From positions 1-7,485 of the forward strand of contig CAZLNV010000036.1 of the NCBI GenBank assembly GCA_964561095.1: a stretch of DNA of 7,485 bases, given 5' to 3'. This document shows, piece by piece, positions 1 through 5,156 of the stretch. A program made the translations under genes and the position numbers. This stretch comes from CAZLNV01 sp964561095 (GTDB lineage: Bacteria; Bacillota_I; Bacilli_A; RF39; UBA660). Below the pieces are notes generated by a model, which searched no databases, was not told the origin of the DNA, and worked only from the letters and a program-made list of their open reading frames with translations. Each line of letters opens with the position of its first letter. The first letter of the stretch is position 1.

Positions 1-1366
1 TATGGAAGCATTTATTCATAATTTAAATACAATGCATAGTAGAGCTGGAGCCCAAGTTCCATTTAGTTCTGTTAATTTTGGAACAGATATTTCACCAGAA
101 GGAAGAATGGTTATTAAAAATTATCTTTTAGCGGCTGATGCAGGGTTAGGTAGAGGAGAAACTCCAATATTCCCAATATCAATATTTAAAGTTAAGGAAG
201 GTGTTAATTATAATCCAGAGGATCCAAGTTATGATTTATTCAAGCTTGTAATGAAAGTTTCTGCTAAAAGACTATTTCCTAATTTCTCATTTATGGATGC
301 AACGTTTAATAAAGCTGCATACAAAGGAGATTATAATACTGAAGTAGCTTATATGGGATGCAGAACTAGAGTTATTGGTAATGTAGTAGATCCTGAAAAG
401 GCAGTAACTGCAGGAAGAGGAAATTTATCATTTACTTCTATTAACTTACCAAGACTAGGTATTAAGTATGGAATTTGTACTGGAGAGAGAGCTAAAGCTG
501 ATTGGAAAGGTTTCTATAAAGAATTTGATGAACTATTAGAATTGGTAAAAGGACAATTATTGCAAAGATTTGAAGTACAATGCTCAAAATACAAAACAAA
601 TTTTAAATTTTTACTTGGTCAAGGAGTATGGATAGATAGTGAAAAGTTAGATGATGCTAGTAGACTTAGAAAAGTATGGAAGCATGGTACATTATCAATT
701 GGATTTATAGGATTAGCAGAGTGTTTAAAAGCTATGACTGGACAGCATCATGGGGAAAGTGATGAGTCTCAAAAAATAGGACTAGAAATTATTTCTCATA
801 TGAGAGAAATGTGTGATAAATTTGCAAAGGAAGAAAATTTGAACTTTACATGTTTGGCTACACCGGCTGAAGGATTAAGTGGAAGATTCACTGCAATAGA
901 CAAATCAATTTATGGAGTGATAAAAGGAGTTACTGATAGAGAATATTATACAAATTCATTTCATGTTCCGGTATATTACAAAACAAGTGTGGCAGATAAA
1001 ATTAAAAAAGAAGGACCATACCACAAGTTTACAAATGCCGGACATATTAGCTACATAGAATTAGATGGAGATACAACAAACAATTTAGCAGCATTTGAGC
1101 GTGTAGTTAGATTAATGAAAGAAAATGATATTGGATATGGCGCAATAAATCACCCAGTTGATAGGGATCCAGTATGCGGATATACTGGCGTTATAAATGA
1201 CACATGCCCTAATTGTGGAAGACATGAAGATGATGAACCATTCGAAAGAATTAGAAGAATAACAGGATATTTAGTAGGAACTGTTGACAGATTTAATAAT
1301 AGTAAGAAAGCTGAAGTAAAAGATAGAGTAAAGCACTCAATGTCTTTAAAGGATACGCAAAAATAG
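1..1366 (+). CDS. nrdD: Anaerobic (class III) ribonucleoside-triphosphate reductase, C-terminal 454 residues (5' end outside window)
   Basis: NrdD reduces ribonucleoside triphosphates to deoxyribonucleotides without oxygen, using a glycyl radical installed by NrdG. The visible part starts inside the catalytic barrel. It contains the family segments NTMHSRAG and GETPIFPISIFK, then MGCRTR, whose cysteine (codon 359-361) corresponds to the active-site thiyl cysteine. Near the C-terminus a zinc-site segment shows three cysteines (VCGYTG and CPNCG), followed by RRITGYLVGT, where Gly codon 1265-1267 is the expected radical glycine. The usual 'DRVKH' tail follows. The family is about 700 residues long, so roughly the first third lies upstream. 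The stop codon TAG overlaps the Shine-Dalgarno sequence of nrdG, 10 bases ahead of its ATG, so the two genes form an operon. Nothing looks damaged. Identification rests on recognised motifs and the nrdG partner. Confidence 0.96.
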   Translation, partial: MEAFIHNLNTMHSRAGAQVPFSSVNFGTDISPEGRMVIKNYLLAADAGLGRGETPIFPISIFKVKEGVNYNPEDPSYDLFKLVMKVSAKRLFPNFSFMDATFNKAAYKGDYNTEVAYMGCRTRVIGNVVDPEKAVTAGRGNLSFTSINLPRLGIKYGICTGERAKADWKGFYKEFDELLELVKGQLLQRFEVQCSKYKTNFKFLLGQGVWIDSEKLDDASRLRKVWKHGTLSIGFIGLAECLKAMTGQHHGESDESQKIGLEIISHMREMCDKFAKEENLNFTCLATPAEGLSGRFTAIDKSIYGVIKGVTDREYYTNSFHVPVYYKTSVADKIKKEGPYHKFTNAGHISYIELDGDTTNNLAAFERVVRLMKENDIGYGAINHPVDRDPVCGYTGVINDTCPNCGRHEDDEPFERIRRITGYLVGTVDRFNNSKKAEVKDRVKHSMSLKDTQK

Positions 1367-1376
1367 GAGGTCAAAT

Positions 1377-1928
1377 ATGAAAGCAAGATTAGCTGGTCCA
1401 ATTGAAACCGATAGTATTGTAGATGGTGAAGGACTTAGAACGGTCATTTGGATGCAGGGTTGCTCTCATAATTGTCTAGCATGCCATAATCCTGAAACAC
1501 ATGATTTTAATGGTGGAGTAGAAGTAGACATCGAAGATATCTTTAAAAAACTATCCACTATTAATAACCAGTCAGGAATAACCCTTAGCGGAGGTGATCC
1601 GCTTGCCCAGCCCGAAGCATCTCTTTATATCTCAAAGTTTGCTCATTCTATTGGTTTAACAGTATGGTGCTACACTGGATATACATTTGAGGAACTAATT
1701 AAAATTTCAATTAGAAAACCTATATATTTAGAACTATTAAAAAACGTTGATGTTTTAATAGATGGAAAGTTTGAACTTGAAAATAAAAGTTATAATTGCA
1801 TATACAGAGGTTCAACAAATCAAAGAATTATAGATGTTAAAGCATCTTTGAAAAAAAATAAAACTATTCTAAAAGAAGAATATTACAAAGTAGATAAGCA
1901 AAAACAAAAGAAATTTATATTTATTTAA
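1377..1928 (+). CDS. nrdG: Anaerobic ribonucleotide reductase activating protein (radical SAM)
   Basis: This 183-residue enzyme uses S-adenosylmethionine and a [4Fe-4S] cluster to create the glycyl radical on NrdD. The cluster motif CxxxCxxC is visible as C29-SHN-C33-LA-C36, preceded by the conserved IWMQG. The SAM-binding GGDP motif lies at residues 72-75 (LSGGDPLAQP). The C-terminal part has the family pattern 'VDVLIDGKFE ... YRGSTNQRIIDVKASL'. Length is normal or slightly long for NrdG, owing to a lysine-rich tail. The ATG has an ideal site, AGGAGG at 1365-1370 with six bases of spacing, and that site overlaps the nrdD stop, so translation is probably coupled. A hairpin terminator follows about 45 bases after the TAA. 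Composition matches nrdD. Confidence 0.96.
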   Translation: MKARLAGPIETDSIVDGEGLRTVIWMQGCSHNCLACHNPETHDFNGGVEVDIEDIFKKLSTINNQSGITLSGGDPLAQPEASLYISKFAHSIGLTVWCYTGYTFEELIKISIRKPIYLELLKNVDVLIDGKFELENKSYNCIYRGSTNQRIIDVKASLKKNKTILKEEYYKVDKQKQKKFIFI

Positions 1929-1971
1929 TATAAATTTGAATTATTGATAAAAGTTAGTAAAAAAAACAATC

Positions 1972-2009
1972 AAAAACTATATTAAAATTAAATCTTGGTA
2001 TAGTTTTTT
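1972..2009 (+). terminator. Rho-independent terminator after nrdG
   Basis: A 10-bp stem (AAAAACTATA at 1972-1981, TATAGTTTTT at 1999-2008) encloses a 17-base loop and ends in a run of six T (2004-2009). The stem is AT-rich, so it is probably weak to moderate. A run of eight A just upstream (1959-1966) suggests it could also work in the opposite direction. Its sequence, including the loop, closely resembles the terminator at 4949-4995. Confidence 0.6.
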
Positions 2010-2033
2010 ATATTGAGTAGTAATTTTACTCAT
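1977..2033 (-). other. Possible minus-strand 18-codon ORF with a strong Shine-Dalgarno, perhaps a gene remnant
   Basis: On the minus strand, AAGGAGGT (2050-2043) sits nine bases before an ATG at 2033, the best-placed ribosome site in this intergenic region. The frame reads MSKITTQYKKLYQDLILI and then a TAG stop, and its second half runs through the hairpin at 1972-2009. This may be the 5' stub of a decayed gene, a leader peptide, or chance. I do not recognise the peptide and see no clear promoter for it. Confidence 0.2.
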
Positions 2034-2062
2034 TTGTCTGTTACCTCCTTATGTGATAGTAT
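2034..2062 (+). promoter_or_regulatory. Candidate promoter for the DUF1016 nuclease gene
   Basis: TTGTCT (2034-2039) and TAGTAT (2057-2062) are separated by 17 bases, each matching four of six consensus positions. Transcription would begin near 2069, leaving a leader of only about 15 bases before the ATG at 2084. The gene lies beyond a terminator and so needs its own promoter, but the match is weak. Confidence 0.25.
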
Positions 2063-2083
2063 TCATCTGCAAAGGAAATGCGA

Positions 2084-2989
2084 ATGAACTATTATAATGA
2101 AATAAGAAAAGAATTAATAAATAATGAAGTCTATAAAAAAGTAAAAGATTATTCAAAGAATAAAAGTGACTTAAATACTTATTATAATGTTGGTAAACTA
2201 TTAATTGAAGCACAAGGAGGAGAAGCAAGGGCTAAATATGGAGATGTTTTAATAAAAAAATATTCTAATAAGTTGACTAAAAAACTAGGAAAAAAATATA
2301 GTTATCGAAATTTAATGAATATGAGAAAGTTTTATATTTTATTTAAAAATGGAATTGTGAACGCATTGCGTTCACAATTGACATGGACACATTATAGAGT
2401 ATTATTATCAATTAAAGACATTAATAAAATTAATTATTATATTAACATTTCTATAGAGCAAAACTTATGTTATAGAGAACTGAGAAATAGAATAAAAAAT
2501 AATGAATATGAAAGATTAGATGATAAAACTAAAGAGAAACTAATAAGTAAAGAAGAATCTAGCATAGAAGACTTTATAAAGAATCCAATAATAATAAAAA
2601 ATAAAGGTAATTATAAAGAGGTAACAGAGAAAGTATTAAAGGAGTTAATGCTAAAGGATATTGTTCTATTTATGAAAGAACTTGGAAGTGGATTTAGTTT
2701 TATAGATAGTGAATATAAGATAAAGCTAGGTGAAAGACATAACTACATAGATATACTATTATTTAATTATGTTTATAATTGTTTTGCAGTAATTGAATTA
2801 AAAGTAACAGAATTAAAAGCAGAACACATAGGTCAAATAAAAAAATATATGAATTATATAGATAAGAATGTGAAATCATCAATGCAAAGTAATGCTATAG
2901 GAATAATAATATGTAAGAAAGATAATAAATTTGTAATGGAATACTGTAGCGATGAAAGGGTACTTTTTAAAGAATATATTTTAAAGTAA
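2084..2989 (+). CDS. DUF1016 (YhcG-like) protein with PD-(D/E)XK nuclease domain
   Basis: This 301-residue protein has the two-part build of the YhcG/DUF1016 family. The helical N-terminal domain (about residues 1-150) contains the hallmark 'NALRSQLTWTHYR' around residues 94-106. A C-terminal nuclease-like domain follows. Its PD-(D/E)XK core is visible as D223 in YIDILLF, then E238-L-K240 in VIELK, with a conserved-looking Q251 in HIGQIKKYM. The preceding GSGFSFI motif is also typical. The family is often found near restriction-modification loci and mobile DNA; its biochemical role is poorly settled, so DNA cleavage is inferred from the fold. I chose ATG 2084 because AAGGA (2072-2076) lies seven bases before it; the in-frame ATG at 2078 is too close to that site. 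No methylase or specificity gene is adjacent. The gene is very AT-rich and lies between two terminators, consistent with an accessory gene. Confidence 0.88.
   Translation: MNYYNEIRKELINNEVYKKVKDYSKNKSDLNTYYNVGKLLIEAQGGEARAKYGDVLIKKYSNKLTKKLGKKYSYRNLMNMRKFYILFKNGIVNALRSQLTWTHYRVLLSIKDINKINYYINISIEQNLCYRELRNRIKNNEYERLDDKTKEKLISKEESSIEDFIKNPIIIKNKGNYKEVTEKVLKELMLKDIVLFMKELGSGFSFIDSEYKIKLGERHNYIDILLFNYVYNCFAVIELKVTELKAEHIGQIKKYMNYIDKNVKSSMQSNAIGIIICKKDNKFVMEYCSDERVLFKEYILK
2353..2379. repeat. Perfect 13-bp inverted repeat inside the nuclease gene
   Basis: The arm AATTGTGAACGCA (2353-2365) is followed after a single T by its exact reverse complement (2367-2379). It encodes the conserved stretch IVNALRSQL and uses TTG and CGT codons that are uncommon in this gene. 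There is no following T-run, so it is not a terminator. It could be a protein-binding palindrome or a tight hairpin in mRNA. Confidence 0.75.
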
Positions 2990-3005
2990 TTACCAAAATA
3001 AACCT

Positions 3006-3033
3006 TTGAAACTTGCGGGGTAATAATTATTAT
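3006..3033 (+). promoter_or_regulatory. Candidate promoter for the surface-protein gene
   Basis: TTGAAA (3006-3011) and TATTAT (3028-3033) are 16 bases apart, which puts the start of transcription near 3040. This placement would exclude the upstream ATG at 3032 and agrees with translation starting at 3086. The match is moderate and unsupported by other evidence. Confidence 0.35.
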
Positions 3034-3085
3034 GATATTATTAATGTATAGTAGAAATAATGGAAAAATATTTAGAGATTTTTTT

Positions 3086-4270
3086 ATGGGCATATCAAAA
3101 AGTCAAAAAATTAAAATAATAATATTAATTACTTTAATGCTTGTAACAGCAGTTGCAGGAGTAACATATGCATATTTTTCGATTAATGTAACGGGAAATG
3201 AAGATGCAAGCAGTATAAGTGTAACTACAGCAAATTTATCACTTGCATACATAGATGGGAATTTGATAACAATAAGTAATATATATCCCGGATGTAGTGC
3301 AACAAAAACATTTACAATAAATAACACAGGAAATGCGACAGCGCATTATGATATACAAATAAAAGATGTGTATAGTACATTTAGCAATGATGAATTTATA
3401 TATACTTTAACAAGTACAAATGGTGGGGCATCAATAACAACAGAAAGAGTAATGCCAAATAATGATACATCAATTGTAACAAAAGTATCAATTAATGCAG
3501 GAGTAAGTCAAGTATATACACTAAGAGTATTGTTTAAAGAAATGGGATATGCGCAAGACTACAACCAAGGTGTAATATACAGGGCAAAGATACAAATAAT
3601 AAGTCCATATACATATACAAACGATGGGGTACAGGATATTACATTACAAAATAGAATATTATTAGATAATGAAATATATCCAGATTCTGTAGCAAGTAAG
3701 TATGTAACAAGTACAGGAATAAATTATGCTAACACATCAGACTATGCATATACAACATATAAAACAACAATAGAAACAGTATCACTTACAAGTTCATCAA
3801 ATAAATACTTGGCAACAAATTTCGAATATTATGGAGATGCAGGTTCATTTCAATTAACTGGTACAAAATCTGACTCGCAAACATATTCATCATCAAATAT
3901 AGGAAAGTACACGGCAAACAATAACACATTTCTAAGTGACACCGCAGCCCCGCTATATAAGATATTAGAAGTGGATGGTTCAACCGTAACGAAAGCGGTG
4001 GTATATACACCAATAGAAGATAAAACAACATGGAATGGATACGGACTATATAGTACAAGTACAAATACAGATACAACATGTGAAACGAATGACCCAACAT
4101 ATGTGAGTAGTGGAGTTTGTAATACATATTTTTTTAGAGGCGACGTAAGAAATAATTATGTAATGTTTGCTGGAACACTATGGAGAATAGTGAGAATAAA
4201 TGAAGACGGATCGATAAGAATAATAAAGCAAACTTCAGATGGTTCATCAAAATATATAAGCACTATTTGA
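3086..4270 (+). CDS. Secreted/surface protein with SipW-type signal peptide, N-terminal 394 residues, ended early by TGA
   Basis: The protein starts with a basic stretch (KSQKIK), a hydrophobic helix at about residues 11-26, and then TYAYFS (27-32). This is the pattern of signal peptides processed by SipW-like signal peptidases, as in TasA/camelysin proteins. A Thr/Asn/Ser-rich, probably beta-sandwich domain follows (about 40-190), with an NTGNATAHYDIQI segment like the TasA-type fold. A linker leads to a domain with 'TYFFRGDVRNNYVMFAGTLWRIVRINEDGSIRI'. The frame stops at TGA 4268-4270, but the same frame continues without another stop to 4906 with the rest of that domain, so the full protein would have about 606 residues. 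I prefer ATG 3086 because the signal peptide then has normal length; the start at 3032 adds 18 residues and overlaps a likely -10 box. The ribosome site before 3086 is weak. No cell-wall anchor motif was seen. Function is unknown; surface display or fibre formation is inferred. Confidence 0.72.
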   Translation: MGISKSQKIKIIILITLMLVTAVAGVTYAYFSINVTGNEDASSISVTTANLSLAYIDGNLITISNIYPGCSATKTFTINNTGNATAHYDIQIKDVYSTFSNDEFIYTLTSTNGGASITTERVMPNNDTSIVTKVSINAGVSQVYTLRVLFKEMGYAQDYNQGVIYRAKIQIISPYTYTNDGVQDITLQNRILLDNEIYPDSVASKYVTSTGINYANTSDYAYTTYKTTIETVSLTSSSNKYLATNFEYYGDAGSFQLTGTKSDSQTYSSSNIGKYTANNNTFLSDTAAPLYKILEVDGSTVTKAVVYTPIEDKTTWNGYGLYSTSTNTDTTCETNDPTYVSSGVCNTYFFRGDVRNNYVMFAGTLWRIVRINEDGSIRIIKQTSDGSSKYISTI

Positions 4271-4906
4271 ACAGTTGCAATGTACACAGGGTATATGTAT
4301 GGAACTAGTAGTTCACCATATACAAACACAGAAGACTCCACAATAAAAGATGCGCTAGAGCAAAGTTGGAATAACAATTTAAAGAGTTACTCAAGTTACT
4401 TATACGATGCGGGATTCTGTAATGATAGGGAAATAGACTCAACAAATGGAAATACAATATTTTATAAAACACGATATAGATTATATTTAAACAAAATGCC
4501 ACAATATTTATGTCCAAATAAAGGAAGAGACCTATTTACAGTAAGTGGAAACAGTATAGGGAACGCGTCATTACTTACAGGAAGTATAACCAACGCAACA
4601 GGACCAATAGGATTAATAAGTGTAGATGAAGTGGCGTATGCTGGAGGAGTATTCTATAAAGACAGTAGATATTATTTAAATAATAACTCGCGTTTTTGGA
4701 CTTCCTCACCGATTGTTTTCAATGGAACTTATTCCTTTGTGTGGTATGTGTATCCGCCCGGCTTGTTGAATAGCGCTTATGTTACTGGTACTTTCGGCGT
4801 GCGTCCTTTAGTCTCTCTTGACCCTAGTACTTTAGTGCTAGGAGGCTCTGGAACTTTAGAAGACCCATACATCATAACAAATGGTGGCTCTTGGGTGAGC
4901 AGATAA
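4271..4906 (+). pseudogene. Detached C-terminal part (211 residues) of the surface protein, downstream of the in-frame TGA
   Basis: This stretch continues the frame of the preceding ORF directly after TGA 4268-4270, with no shift. It carries the expected continuation of the domain: MYTGYMYG, AGFCNDREI, a cysteine in QYLCPNKG, GLISVDEVAYAGG, YYLNNNSRFWTSSP, and finally FGVRPLVSL with a closing GSGTLEDPYII. I associate this order with large, variable families of secreted proteins in gut Firmicutes. The first ATG (4280) has no Shine-Dalgarno and lies inside the domain, so independent translation is unlikely. One substitution (for example TGG or CGA to TGA) would explain the break. It is either a recent nonsense mutation, a sequence error, or a site of readthrough. 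The last ~70 codons differ in composition from the rest. Confidence 0.7.
4688..4905 (+). other. Composition-distinct 3' cassette encoding the FWTSSP...GVRPLVSL domain
   Basis: From about codon 535 the base composition and codon choice change abruptly. By my count 4691-4900 has 96 G/C in 210 bases (46%), against 66 in 200 (33%) for 4281-4480. Threonine changes from mostly ACA to mostly ACT, arginine from AGA to CGT, and leucine, proline and valine codons ending in G or C appear (TTG, CCG, CCC, GTG, GTC). The shift covers both conserved residues (WTSSP, GVRPLVSL) and the probably variable middle. The left edge is sharp near 4688; the right edge fades between 4861 and the stop. It looks like a segment acquired or exchanged separately from the rest of the gene. 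Confidence 0.6.
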
Positions 4907-4948
4907 TTTTGCAATTATATATAAATTAAATTATTAACAAATAAAAAC

Positions 4949-4995
4949 AATTAAAACTATGCTAAATTTAAATATTGTGTAGTTTTAATTTTTTT
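4949..4995 (+). terminator. Rho-independent terminator after the surface-protein gene
   Basis: An 11-bp stem (AATTAAAACTA at 4949-4959, TAGTTTTAATT at 4980-4990) encloses a 20-base loop and is followed by T at 4989-4995. It separates the accessory block from the heat-shock operon. Its sequence resembles the terminator at 1972-2009 even in the loop. Confidence 0.65.
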
Positions 4996-5008
4996 GTAAT
5001 AATGTGCC

Positions 5009-5064
5009 TTGCAAGAAGATAATATGAATTATTATATTAAAATAACAAAGCTTGCAATTTTTTT
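5009..5064 (+). terminator. Weak possible second hairpin terminator ahead of hrcA
   Basis: TTGCAAG (5009-5015) pairs with CTTGCAA (5051-5057), which is followed by seven T (5058-5064). The 35-base loop holds a further AT-only hairpin (ATAATA...TATTAT). The stem is short, so this is a tentative backup to the terminator at 4949-4995. Confidence 0.25.
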
Positions 5065-5072
5065 GTAAAATT

Positions 5073-5099
5073 TTAGCAATCAGGTATTGACATTGCTAA
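5073..5099. promoter_or_regulatory. Second, degenerate CIRCE-like operator over the -35 region of hrcA
   Basis: TTAGCAATC (5073-5081), nine bases, and CATTGCTAA (5091-5099) match the CIRCE consensus TTAGCACTC-N9-GAGTGCTAA at 15 of 18 positions with the exact spacing. The element lies inside a perfect 12-bp inverted repeat, AATTTTAGCAAT (5069-5080) and ATTGCTAAAATT (5092-5103). It spans the -35 box, so HrcA bound here would block RNA polymerase. Cooperation with the CIRCE at 5120-5146 is inferred; the two centres are 47 bp apart. Confidence 0.6.
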
Positions 5100-5115
5100 A
5101 ATTGAATACTATAAT
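5087..5115 (+). promoter_or_regulatory. Sigma-A promoter of the hrcA-grpE-dnaK operon
   Basis: TTGACA (5087-5092) and TATAAT (5110-5115) are both perfect consensus boxes with the ideal 17-base spacer. Transcription should start near 5121-5123, inside the CIRCE element. A promoter this strong is usual for genes kept off by a repressor. Confidence 0.92.
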
Positions 5116-5119
5116 AATG

Positions 5120-5146
5120 TTAGCACTTTTAAAGAAAGAGTGCTAA
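5120..5146. promoter_or_regulatory. CIRCE operator (HrcA binding site)
   Basis: TTAGCACTT (5120-5128), nine bases, and GAGTGCTAA (5138-5146) match the CIRCE consensus at 17 of 18 positions. It covers the transcription start and its right arm touches the AAGGAGG ribosome site of hrcA (5145-5151). HrcA, made from the first gene of the operon, binds this site to repress it, so the operon controls itself. Confidence 0.95.
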
Positions 5147-5156
5147 GGAGGTAAAT

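Noticed and set aside
1170..1225. Damaged zinc site in NrdD, because only three cysteines are visible near the C-terminus
   Set aside because: I recall the same 'HPVDRDPVCGYTG ... CP.CGR' pattern in Gram-positive NrdD proteins, so it is probably normal for the subfamily.
3032..3085. ATG 3032 (or 3044) as the start of the surface protein
   Set aside because: These starts add 14-18 residues before a normal signal peptide, and 3032 falls in a likely -10 box. The choice of 3086 is still only moderately sure because its ribosome site is weak.
3900..4100. Short ACA/AAT-rich repeats in the surface gene as a CRISPR or tandem array
   Set aside because: There is no regular spacing or exact repeat; it is Thr/Asn/Ser-rich coding sequence.
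3786..4127. Long minus-strand open frames opposite the surface gene and hrcA (for example 3786-4127 and 5807-6181)
   Set aside because: They lie wholly opposite well-supported genes or their open frames and encode hydrophobic or low-complexity sequence with no ribosome site or recognisable family.
4268..4270. TGA read as tryptophan (Mycoplasma-type code)
   Set aside because: All 13 tryptophans I counted in the window's genes are TGG and no other gene has an in-frame TGA. At this AT content a genome using TGA for Trp should show many.
4268..4270. TGA as selenocysteine
   Set aside because: No redox motif surrounds it, the domain has no expected cysteine there, and I see no clear bacterial SECIS-like hairpin directly after the codon.
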